In this document: positions 7,181-14,181 of the stretch, piece by piece
How the letters are laid out: the number at the start of each line of letters is the position of its first letter
How positions within the stretch are numbered: position 1 is the first letter of the stretch
Origin: Bacillota bacterium
Lineage (GTDB): Bacteria; Bacillota; Dehalobacteriia; UBA4068
DNA length: 14,181 bases
Direction of reading: 5' to 3'
Assembly (NCBI GenBank): GCA_009778255.1
Contig: WRKD01000183.1
Location: forward strand, 1 to 14,181
Translations under genes and position numbers: made by a program
Notes under the pieces: model-generated
Told to the model about the DNA's origin: nothing
Seen by the model: the letters and a program-made list of their open reading frames with translations, nothing else
Databases searched by the model: none

Positions 7181-8853
7181 ACACCCACCATATATTTAAT
7201 GTTTTCTGTATATTCTTCATATACTCTTAATCTTTCCGCTATATCAATAACACTATCACCAATATGATCAATTGCTTTTTCATTTATCCCTTCTACTAGA
7301 ACTTCCAACATAATTCCATTTTTGTCGGCAAACTGTTTGAGATCTCTTTGCCCGGTAAGGGCTATAGTAAGGGCTTGAGTTTCAACCTCGTTTAAGGCAT
7401 GTTTAAAATTATCCCAAGGATTACATACATGTACGGTTGGCAACTCCGTTTTTTGTTCGGGTGATGGCGGTAGCTTTACGCTATTTATATTAACTTCTTT
7501 TAGTAAATTTTCATCTATTGATAATTTTTCCTGAGTGGCAAATGCTTCTTTGCGTATACGAGCTAAATCATTATGGTTAACTTCTACAACTTTTCTGGTA
7601 GAAATAGCATAAAAATCAGCTACCGCCTTTTCAATAGATTTATCTAATGCATCTATTGATAAACCCACTTCATTAAGGGTCGGTTCAAAAATAAGCAGCG
7701 AATCTCTTGCTACACTCAATTTATATCTATACTTTATTGCTTGTCTTAAGCATGCCTCTGTCTTTTTTATCAGATAACCGGCAAACGATAAGCCGCCGGA
7801 AACAGGTATTCCTGTAAAACAAGTCCAATAATTATTTTTACAAATATATTTATCGCCGCCGGGCATTTGAACCTGATGATTAGGTTGCTTTAGCCAATTA
7901 AAAAAGAGGGAATTATGAAAAGGCAGCCATCTATTTCCATTGCCATTACAATAAAAAAGAAGATATTTTAAACTTATGCATTTTACTGCCAGCAATTCCC
8001 GTACATTGCCCAAAACAGCAAAAAAACAATCTTGCATTAGTTTTTCGTTGCCAGATATATAGAATTTAGATTTTGAAATATTATACTTTGAAATTTTACT
8101 CCAAAGCTCCAGGCTTTTTTCAGCAGTACTCTCTAATAAAAACATCAGCGGATAGTAAAAAACAAGGTCGTTTTCGTTAACAAAACTACTGAAACTATTG
8201 GGCAATTCATAGTAAACATGATAATCTTTCAGCCATAGCGGTAAATATTTATTAAGATCCGGAGCTAATTCTGTATCTTTTAAAGTTTTCCAGAGAATCA
8301 TCAATTTATTCAAGCCATCTGAAGGGCTTGATACACCTATATTTAATAATAGTTCATTGATATATAAAAACACATATGAATGATCTATAGGCGATATATC
8401 GCCGTTGCGAACTTTTGTGCGCCAAGTAAAATATTGGCGTAGTTGTCTATACCCCATCAATTGATATTGGGGTAAATACATGGTAAAAGATTCTTTTCCT
8501 TCAAAATTATCTGTAAAATCTTCCATAAACTTGGCTTGTTGGTAAAAAAGCTTGGCAGTATTCCGGTTATATATGTCTTTTTCGGCCAACTGACGCATTT
8601 TTAAAAACCTTTGCCGAAGAGGGTCGGCCGGTCTTTGTGGTAATGGACGGGGAAGCAATGCTGGCTGCTGCCAGGTAGGAGCTTCATCTGTGGCGTTAAA
8701 AGCAACTGTAGCATATTCAATTGCGCCAAAAGAGGGATCAGAAAAGCCTCCGGCATTATTGCCGCTCAGAACATCCAATGCAGCTGCATATTCACCTGCC
8801 CTATTCTTTTGCAGGGGAATAGATTCGGCAAAATATTGTTTAATTGCACTCAT
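7177..8853 (-). CDS. TerB-N / TerB-C domain protein
   Basis: This 558-residue first gene of the minus-strand operon has a low-complexity, proline-rich N-terminal stretch (about 55-80). A TerB-N domain follows (about 80-410), recognised by YRQLRQYFTWRTKVRNG (135-151), SYVFLYINELLLNIG (159-173) and the late YWTCFTG and iE..LR segment. A TerB-C domain sits at the end (about 475-558), with GINEKAIDHIGDSVID at 522-537. I see no canonical TerB metal-binding core between them. The family comes from the wider tellurite-resistance/stress (Ter) protein network, but nothing here indicates tellurite resistance. The start at 8853 is supported by AGAGGGG (8868-8862), 8 nt away, and by a good promoter upstream. 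It probably acts as a sensor or scaffold for the ATPase and helicase; that is inference. Confidence 0.8.
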   Translation of the reverse strand: MSAIKQYFAESIPLQKNRAGEYAAALDVLSGNNAGGFSDPSFGAIEYATVAFNATDEAPTWQQPALLPRPLPQRPADPLRQRFLKMRQLAEKDIYNRNTAKLFYQQAKFMEDFTDNFEGKESFTMYLPQYQLMGYRQLRQYFTWRTKVRNGDISPIDHSYVFLYINELLLNIGVSSPSDGLNKLMILWKTLKDTELAPDLNKYLPLWLKDYHVYYELPNSFSSFVNENDLVFYYPLMFLLESTAEKSLELWSKISKYNISKSKFYISGNEKLMQDCFFAVLGNVRELLAVKCISLKYLLFYCNGNGNRWLPFHNSLFFNWLKQPNHQVQMPGGDKYICKNNYWTCFTGIPVSGGLSFAGYLIKKTEACLRQAIKYRYKLSVARDSLLIFEPTLNEVGLSIDALDKSIEKAVADFYAISTRKVVEVNHNDLARIRKEAFATQEKLSIDENLLKEVNINSVKLPPSPEQKTELPTVHVCNPWDNFKHALNEVETQALTIALTGQRDLKQFADKNGIMLEVLVEGINEKAIDHIGDSVIDIAERLRVYEEYTENIKYMVGV

Positions 8854-8888
8854 GAATGGTGCCCCTCTTACAAGCGTGTTATATTTTA

Positions 8889-8917
8889 AGTATAAAGCAA
8901 AGCCGTTAATAAATCAA
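8889..8917 (-). promoter_or_regulatory. Sigma-A-type promoter of the TerB-ATPase-helicase operon
   Basis: On the minus strand, TTGATT (8917-8912) and TATACT (8894-8889) are separated by exactly 17 nt. The predicted start of transcription, near 8882, gives a leader of about 30 nt before the TerB start at 8853. No operator palindrome is obvious around it. Confidence 0.65.
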
Positions 8918-9078
8918 TAGCAGAATCGAACTTTTGTTCCTTATCTCCTCTTGGTAATTATTTAAACGGCTGCAATTATTTATTTTCATCTATCAGTAAC
9001 GCAGGTTCGCTAAAAAAACACTACCGGCATTGAGAAAGACCAACAGCAAAACCTAGAACTGGATTTGAACTGAATTAT

Positions 9079-9110
9079 GAAGTTTTTTTAAAATATTACT
9101 ATAAAACTTC
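9079..9110. repeat. 8-bp inverted repeat GAAGTTTT / AAAACTTC upstream of the peptidase promoter
   Basis: GAAGTTTT (9079-9086) and AAAACTTC (9103-9110) are perfect inverted arms with a 16-nt spacer. The right arm overlaps the place where a -35 box would sit for the TATAAT at 9123. No gene ends here on either strand, so a terminator is unlikely and a regulator site is possible. AT-rich arms of this length can arise by chance. Confidence 0.35.
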
Positions 9111-9119
9111 TGGAATATG

Positions 9120-9128
9120 TGGTATAAT
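9120..9128 (+). promoter_or_regulatory. Extended -10 promoter of the peptidase-anchor-scaffoldin run
   Basis: TGGTATAAT is a consensus extended -10 element, with TATAAT at 9123-9128. The -35 region 17 bp upstream reads TATAAA, which is poor and would be compensated by the TG motif. The distance to the ATG at 9174 leaves a leader of about 38 nt containing AAGGAGGG (9162-9169). Confidence 0.6.
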
Positions 9129-9173
9129 AGATACAGAAATGTATGCTGATTTGTAAGATGCAAGGAGGGAAAA

Positions 9174-10955
9174 ATGAGAATTAAACTACTTATAACAGCC
9201 TCTTTTCTATTGCTTACGCTTATCATATTAGCTGTTGTACCTGTAAGTGCGCTTTCTTTATCGCCGCCAAATTCTAAGGACAATATACTTCCCCTGGAAG
9301 TTTTCTCGCAAGACGGCCTTATAAAAACAATAACTGCGCCGGCACCTTCTTTTTCTGTGTTACCCAAAACCGGCATAGCGCCCCTGCCACATTTTGAGGT
9401 GGTTAAAATTATAGATAACGGCCCGGATAATGAAAATATTGTAATAGCAGTTATGGGCGATGGCTTTACCGAGTCGGAGCAAGATAATTTTATTCGAGCG
9501 GCACAAATGGTCAGTAATTATCTCCTCGACTTCTACCCCTTTAGTTCTTTTAAAGATATATTTAATGTATACGCAATTAAGGTTATTTCCAATCAATCGG
9601 GTGCAGCCGATAACCCGCATTCCCTTATAGATAACTACTTTGGCAGTACCTTTTATTATGATAGTTGGACACCCCGGTTGCTATTTGTTACCAAACCACT
9701 TCGTGTTTTCGAAACACTGAACACACATAAGCCAGAATACGATATGGCTTTTATTATGGTCAATTCTATTGTTTATGGTGGCGGAGCAGGCAAAATGTTC
9801 TATGGCTTAGGAGAAAATGATTATATTAATCTCGCCGTAACTTCCATTGAAGCCAGCGCGCCGGAAATATTGGTGCATGAAATGGGGCATGCAGTTGGCG
9901 GCCTGGCCGATGAATACTGGTGGGATGTACAAGAATCGCCCAATAAAACTCAAAACAATAATCCAGCAACTAATAAATGGCGGCATTGGTTAGGCTTAGA
10001 GAATATAGGGATGTATCCCTTTGAGGAAGACTACTCTTGGTTTCGCCCTCATCAAAAATGCGAAATGCGTTTTTTAAATAATCAATTTTGTATGGTTTGC
10101 GCTACAGAACTTACCAAGAAAATGTCGCTGATTGCCCAAAAACCTTTCTTTGGGCGCACAGAAATAAGCAACGCCATAATACCGGAAGGAACAACCAGTA
10201 TTGGAGATTTCTCGTACTACGGCTGCGAGAAGTTAACAAATATTACCATACCCAGCTCGGTTACTGCTATTGGCAATTATGTTTTTATGCGCTGCGAGCA
10301 ACTAACCAGCATAACCGATATGGCGACTATTCCGCAAATTATCAATAATACTACTTTTGCGGGAGTTGACCGTGAAAAAATCGAATTATTAGTCCCCATA
10401 GGCACTAAAACAGCCTATGAATCTGCCGGCTGGGGCGGGTTTAATATCATATCTGAGCATTATTCAGGCGTTGCTGTTAAAGGCAGGATCAAAAGCTATA
10501 ACCCTCAAAACCCCACATTCATTCAGCTGCTAAAAGACGGCGAAGCTCCTATTACCTTAACAACAAAAACCTCCGCTGGCTATGGGCAATTCGAACAAGA
10601 TTTTACATTTACCGGCATTAACCCCGGCGTTTACAAACTGATTATCTCTAAAGCTGCCCATACTAAATTTACCATACAAAAAATAGTGGTAGGAGATACC
10701 GATATTGACCTGGCTGAAGACAATAACCCCGAGATTAAGCTTATAAACCTGCGCTGTGGGGATATTAACGGAGATGGCATGATCAATAACGACGATTTGA
10801 TGACGCTGTGGAATATGGCAAATTACAACAAAAACGCTGCAACCGCCGCCAATAAGTATTGCGACTTAAATGGCGACGGCTTGATCAATAATCTAGATTT
10901 GGCCATTCTATGGTTGCCCGATAATTATAATAGAGGCGAAATCATTATTGAATAA
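9174..10955 (+). CDS. Secreted M64-family (IgA peptidase-like) zinc metallopeptidase with LRR_5 and dockerin
   Basis: This 593-residue exported protein has a signal peptide (1 to about 26, ending VPVSA). An M64 peptidase domain follows (about 73-325), with the zinc signature HEMGHAVGGLADEY (235-248), where H235, H239 and D246 are ligand candidates and E236 is catalytic. A short BspA-like LRR_5 segment comes next (about 333-430), then the pre-dockerin beta-sandwich (433-515) and a type I dockerin (528-590) with loops DINGDGMINNDD and DLNGDGLINNLD. The start at 9174 follows AAGGAGGG. It is the first gene of a closely spaced plus-strand run (gaps of about 41 and 42 nt) with the SLH anchor and the scaffoldin. 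It is therefore probably a protease displayed on the cell surface by dockerin-cohesin binding. The natural substrate is unknown; 'IgA peptidase' is only the family name. Confidence 0.88.
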   Translation: MRIKLLITASFLLLTLIILAVVPVSALSLSPPNSKDNILPLEVFSQDGLIKTITAPAPSFSVLPKTGIAPLPHFEVVKIIDNGPDNENIVIAVMGDGFTESEQDNFIRAAQMVSNYLLDFYPFSSFKDIFNVYAIKVISNQSGAADNPHSLIDNYFGSTFYYDSWTPRLLFVTKPLRVFETLNTHKPEYDMAFIMVNSIVYGGGAGKMFYGLGENDYINLAVTSIEASAPEILVHEMGHAVGGLADEYWWDVQESPNKTQNNNPATNKWRHWLGLENIGMYPFEEDYSWFRPHQKCEMRFLNNQFCMVCATELTKKMSLIAQKPFFGRTEISNAIIPEGTTSIGDFSYYGCEKLTNITIPSSVTAIGNYVFMRCEQLTSITDMATIPQIINNTTFAGVDREKIELLVPIGTKTAYESAGWGGFNIISEHYSGVAVKGRIKSYNPQNPTFIQLLKDGEAPITLTTKTSAGYGQFEQDFTFTGINPGVYKLIISKAAHTKFTIQKIVVGDTDIDLAEDNNPEIKLINLRCGDINGDGMINNDDLMTLWNMANYNKNAATAANKYCDLNGDGLINNLDLAILWLPDNYNRGEIIIE

Positions 10956-10996
10956 CATTATTATATTTTTGTTAGTGTTGGGAAAGGATGTTGCCT

Positions 10997-12349
10997 ATGC
11001 AGAGACGTTTGGCATTATTTACGATGCTTTTGTTATTATGTTGTAGTATTCCCGCACTTGCTCTTGATGAACCGAAAATTGCTATACGAATCCTTGGAAC
11101 ACTGGAGAAAGAGGAAAATGAGCTCGTTTTGGAATGGCAAATTAAAGCAAACCATCAAGACCTAACATTAATTAATACCCAAGGGCTCTGTTTGGCTTAT
11201 GATAATACAGTTCTACAACTTATGCAATGTAGCGAACCTTTCCTTCTTATTGAGGACAGCGAGCTTAGCGATAAATTTATAGGTATAGCGCAGGCGGGGA
11301 AAGGCGTTGATTATGATTTTGGTGTTAAGGTTTACGCAGCATTGAACAACAGTGACAATATTGGTTATATCTTGCTTAGTGTGGGCGATAGTTATGAAAC
11401 CTGCTATTGCGCTAAAGGAAAATATATATCCATTGAGCAAATACGGTTTGCTTTTCGTTCTGGCAAAAACGAAGCAGATTTATATGCGGATTCTATTCGC
11501 ATAATGACAGCGTTCGAGTTACGAGCTACCGAACAAAGCCATGCGCTTCTACTTTATACAACAGAAAACGAAGGTACTCCTTATACATATCTTACCGCTA
11601 TAGGAGAAGATAATTTAGAAGCGCCGGAAATCATTTATTCTAATAGTGATAAATTGAGGCCAACTACAGATACAGCTGCTACGCAAAATAAAATAACAGC
11701 AGTAACTACAGAAGCGGCCAATAAAGATACAGTATCTGAAAAAAATGATGAGTCTTATGATATTGATAAGCGAGCAACTGATTTAATAAAAGTTCCCACC
11801 GCCGCACCGACTTTAATATTTACAGATATACCTACGCAAGCCTGGTTTTTTCAAGCAATTAAGTATGTCACGGATAAAGGGTTAATGAATGGCATGACAT
11901 ACGAGATATTTTCTCCGAATTTACCACTGACCAAGGCAATGCTTGCCACAATTTTATACCGCTTGGCAGAATCACCGGAAACTATGGCTAATAAAGTTTT
12001 TACCGATGTTCCTGCAGGACAATGGTATAGTCAAGCGATAAGTTGGGCCAATGAAAAAGACCTGTTAACTGGCAATGAAGGTGATGTTTTCGGTTTAAAC
12101 GATAGTATTACGAGAGAACATGTGGCAGTAATCCTTAGCCACTATGAAGAATTATCCGGTATTGATACAACTGCTAAGGCCATTTTGAGCAAATACAAAG
12201 ATGCGGAAATTATTTCCGTTTGGGCTAAAGAAGCCATGCAATGGTCGGTAGCAGAAGGAATAATAGTCGGACGCAGCCCTACCAGCCTTGCTCCAGAGAA
12301 AGAAATGACCAGAGCGGAAATAGCTCAAATATTAGCGAGAAAGTATTAA
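10997..12349 (+). CDS. Surface anchor protein: cohesin-like N-terminal domain plus three SLH domains
   Basis: The protein begins with a signal peptide (MQRRLALFTMLLLLCC..., ending near ALAL). I chose ATG 10997 because AAAGGA (10983-10988) is 8 nt upstream; ATG 10988 abuts the same site too closely. Numbered from 10988, residues 27 to about 215 form a beta-rich domain closely related to the N-terminus of the next gene's product (LAYDNTVLQLM against FAYDNEVLQLV, and IRFAFRSGK against IRFAFRAGK). A Thr/Asn-rich linker follows (about 220-275), then three SLH domains (278-330, 338-400, 403-453) with LTKAM, ITREH and MTRAE motifs, the last canonical. SLH domains bind secondary cell-wall polymers, so this protein should sit on the cell wall. 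The N-terminal domain resembles a cohesin fold in its strand pattern, which would make it an anchoring scaffoldin, but cohesin activity is an inference. Confidence 0.8.
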   Translation: MQRRLALFTMLLLLCCSIPALALDEPKIAIRILGTLEKEENELVLEWQIKANHQDLTLINTQGLCLAYDNTVLQLMQCSEPFLLIEDSELSDKFIGIAQAGKGVDYDFGVKVYAALNNSDNIGYILLSVGDSYETCYCAKGKYISIEQIRFAFRSGKNEADLYADSIRIMTAFELRATEQSHALLLYTTENEGTPYTYLTAIGEDNLEAPEIIYSNSDKLRPTTDTAATQNKITAVTTEAANKDTVSEKNDESYDIDKRATDLIKVPTAAPTLIFTDIPTQAWFFQAIKYVTDKGLMNGMTYEIFSPNLPLTKAMLATILYRLAESPETMANKVFTDVPAGQWYSQAISWANEKDLLTGNEGDVFGLNDSITREHVAVILSHYEELSGIDTTAKAILSKYKDAEIISVWAKEAMQWSVAEGIIVGRSPTSLAPEKEMTRAEIAQILARKY

Positions 12350-12391
12350 TAAATTAGAATATATTTACACTAATTAGAAAGGAAGATTCAT

Positions 12392-14181
12392 ATGAAAAAG
12401 TTTTTGCCATTATTGCTGATACTAGGAGTGTTAATAATTCTTACAACCATTCCCGCTTCAGCGGAAACACCGGATTTTAGCGTTAAACTACTGGGAGCTT
12501 TAGATACTGCAACAAAGTTTGAAGATAGAAATACCCTGACCTTAGATTGGCAGATCATGGCCAATAAAACTGCTTTGAAATTACGCAGCGCCCAAGGTAT
12601 AAATTTTGCTTACGATAATGAAGTTTTGCAACTGGTAACATGGAACGCTTCTGCGGCGATTAGCGACGCCTCGTGGAAACTTTCGGAATTGACACGCCCA
12701 ACTTGGGAAACTACCAATAATAATGCCGGGCTATATAATTTTGGTGGAAAGATTTCCTGTGGCAAAACTAGCGACGGAAAAACTTGCTTTATAGCTCTTG
12801 AGGTGGGTGATGATATAAAAGACTTTACCTGCCCCGTAGGTTCATATTTCTCCTTAGGAAAAATACGTTTTGCCTTCCGCGCAGGTAAAAGTGCAGCTAA
12901 CCTGAACGCTAATTCTATTCGCATTTTAACATTAACCGAGCTAAATAATATCAATCAAAGCTGCAACTTACTGATAAATACTGCTGATTTTCCTAATAAA
13001 TCATATATATTTGGCGAACAATACAAGAGTGTGTATAGCGGCAATGATAATTTGGAAGCGCCATTAATTGAACTTCCTAAGCCTATACTTTATGGCGATG
13101 TTAATGGAGATGAAAGAATTAATCCAGCCGACCTTACCCGTCTTCAGCAATATATTTCTGGCGTTGATAGATCTACTAATGAATTTAACGTAGCAAATGC
13201 AGACGTAAATGGTGATGGAGTAGTTAACCCAGGAGATTTAACCCGTTTTCAATTGTATATATCTGGAGTGGATCGCAGTCCCCTGGGGCCGCCAATAATA
13301 CTGGAAATATCGTCAGCCCCACCACTTACCTTAAAAACTATTACAGCAAAAGCTGCTGTTGCAGCAGCAGACCCAATGGTTAGGGTATCCAATGTATCTG
13401 GCAAAGCAGGAGAAGAGGTAACACTTGCCATATCATTTGAAAATAATCCAGGCATTGCCTTCTTTGGCTTAACCCTGCAGTATGATAAGAATAAACTGAC
13501 ATATATTCGATCGAGTTTAGGAGACATCATCAAAGACAACTGGCTTGTTCTGGAAGATTTCTATAATAACCATAGTTTAACTTTTAGCGCTTCTGTAGCA
13601 AATGGGGTTGACTCATTAACCGGATCGACTTTGTTTACTGTAACCTTTAAGATAAAAGAAGGGACATCAAGTGGCATTATTAAAGGAACTGATCTGCTTC
13701 TTGACTATTTGGATATGATGGACGGGTTTACCAGTGACCGTAAATTTTTGTATTATAATATTACACAGGGTGAAATCACCGTGGAACCAGACAAAGCACT
13801 GCTTAATAGTATTGAAGTGACCACGCTGCCAACTAAAAAAGATTATTTTGTTGGTGAAGCCTTCAATACGGCAGGTATGATAGTTACCGCCAAATACAGT
13901 GACGGCAGCTCAAAAGCTATAACAGGATTCACCACAGCTCCAGCTAACGGCGCCATACTGAACAATGCCGGAGCCCAAAATGTGATGGTCAGCTATACTG
14001 AAGAAGGCATAACTAAAACCGCAAACTTCACTGTTACTGTTAATGCGATAACGCTGCAAAGCATTAAGGTTAGCACATTGCCCACTAAAACAAGCTATTT
14101 TGTGGGCGAGACCCTGAACACTGCAGGTATGGTTGTAAGTGCCACTTACAATGACAGCAGCAGCAAAACTGTTACCGGCTA
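12392..14181 (+). CDS. Adaptor scaffoldin: N-terminal cohesin-like domain, internal dockerin, cohesin, Big_3 repeats (3' end outside window)
   Basis: The frame is open from ATG 12392 to the window edge (596 codons, incomplete). The start has AAAGGAAG upstream and a signal peptide (1-24, ending PASA). Domains in order are: a beta-sandwich paralogous to that of the SLH anchor (about 28-225, closing with DNLEAP in both); a type I dockerin (235-297) with near-identical halves, INPADLTRLQQYISGVDRS and VNPGDLTRFQLYISGVDRS; an Ala/Thr linker; a cohesin domain (329-465, with ISFENNPGIAFFGLTLQYD); and bacterial Ig-like Big_3 repeats (471-552, and 553 onward, cut). The two Big_3 units share TLPTKxxYFVGE and NTAGM. 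One protein carrying both cohesin and dockerin is typical of adaptor scaffoldins that link cargo to an anchor. More cohesins may follow beyond the edge. It is 42 nt downstream of the anchor gene, with no terminator between, so they are probably co-transcribed. Confidence 0.85.
   Translation, partial: MKKFLPLLLILGVLIILTTIPASAETPDFSVKLLGALDTATKFEDRNTLTLDWQIMANKTALKLRSAQGINFAYDNEVLQLVTWNASAAISDASWKLSELTRPTWETTNNNAGLYNFGGKISCGKTSDGKTCFIALEVGDDIKDFTCPVGSYFSLGKIRFAFRAGKSAANLNANSIRILTLTELNNINQSCNLLINTADFPNKSYIFGEQYKSVYSGNDNLEAPLIELPKPILYGDVNGDERINPADLTRLQQYISGVDRSTNEFNVANADVNGDGVVNPGDLTRFQLYISGVDRSPLGPPIILEISSAPPLTLKTITAKAAVAAADPMVRVSNVSGKAGEEVTLAISFENNPGIAFFGLTLQYDKNKLTYIRSSLGDIIKDNWLVLEDFYNNHSLTFSASVANGVDSLTGSTLFTVTFKIKEGTSSGIIKGTDLLLDYLDMMDGFTSDRKFLYYNITQGEITVEPDKALLNSIEVTTLPTKKDYFVGEAFNTAGMIVTAKYSDGSSKAITGFTTAPANGAILNNAGAQNVMVSYTEEGITKTANFTVTVNAITLQSIKVSTLPTKTSYFVGETLNTAGMVVSATYNDSSSKTVTG

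Larger units (their letters stand above)
8854..9173. other. Divergent intergenic region between the helicase operon and the M64 peptidase gene
   Basis: This 320-bp AT-rich spacer holds the minus-strand promoter at 8889-8917 and the plus-strand promoter at 9120-9128, with an inverted repeat at 9079-9110. Between about 8920 and 9075 I see no ORF, RNA gene, att-like repeat or strong hairpin. The direct repeat GAACTG occurs twice, in the stretch 9056-9072. It is the likely right-hand limit of the accessory block. Confidence 0.5.

Noticed and set aside
3520..8853. Complete type 2 BREX locus
   Set aside because: Only BrxD-like and BrxHI-like genes are present; no pglX methyltransferase, pglZ phosphatase, brxA, brxB or brxC on either side within the window.
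7177..8853. Tellurite-resistance gene
   Set aside because: The TerB-N/TerB-C domains alone, without terC, terD, terZ or a TerB core, do not support a resistance role.
9360..9374. LPKTG sortase motif in the M64 protein (residues 63-67)
   Set aside because: It lies near the N-terminus with no following hydrophobic segment and basic tail; cell attachment is explained by the C-terminal dockerin.
9053..9376. Minus-strand open frame across the peptidase promoter
   Set aside because: It overlaps the signal-peptide coding region and promoter of the peptidase and shows no family resemblance.
12610..12954. Minus-strand open frame inside the scaffoldin gene, with a similar one at 13249-13539
   Set aside because: Both are shadows of the well-supported plus-strand modular protein and have no recognisable domain or start signal.

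Overview
The window looks like an AT-leaning anaerobic Firmicutes (Clostridia-type) chromosome segment. The evidence is SLH-domain anchoring, cohesin/dockerin modules of cellulosome style, strong AGGAGG-type ribosome binding sites and a bacterial-type dense layout. I cannot name a species. No rRNA, tRNA, CRISPR array, transposase or integrase is visible.

There are two intertwined blocks. The first is a set of plus-strand genes for secreted modular surface proteins. It comprises a 5'-truncated leucine-rich-repeat/Ig-like/dockerin gene (76-1821), a three-gene run of M64 metallopeptidase-dockerin (9174-10955), SLH anchor protein (10997-12349) and a dockerin+cohesin+Big_3 adaptor scaffoldin that runs off the right edge (12392-14181), and a tiny leftover of another dockerin C-terminus (3471-3503). 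The peptidase and the LRR protein carry the same pre-dockerin plus dockerin module. The SLH protein and the scaffoldin share a paralogous N-terminal beta-sandwich. Read together they suggest a cohesin-dockerin surface complex whose visible cargo is proteolytic/adhesive rather than glycoside hydrolases.

The second block lies between those genes. It begins with a plus-strand AAA+ ATPase with a C-terminal PD-(D/E)XK-like (DUF234-type) domain (1961-3379), preceded by a perfect palindrome around its -10 box. A convergent minus-strand operon follows (8853 to 3520, read right to left): a TerB-N/TerB-C protein, a BrxD-like (DUF2791) P-loop ATPase overlapping it by 4 nt, and an Lhr/BrxHI-like SF2 helicase. 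The operon has a good sigma-A-type promoter upstream. A perfect 34-bp tandem duplication sits in the 124-bp gap before the helicase. No other BREX gene (pglX, pglZ, brxA/B/C) is present, so this is a standalone three-gene ATPase-helicase-TerB module and a candidate anti-phage/DNA-processing system. It is the most interesting item in the window.

The dockerin-tail remnant lies 16 nt beyond the helicase stop codon, and the ATPase and helicase operon sit between dockerin genes. This suggests the accessory block was inserted into, or replaced part of, an older array of dockerin-protein genes.
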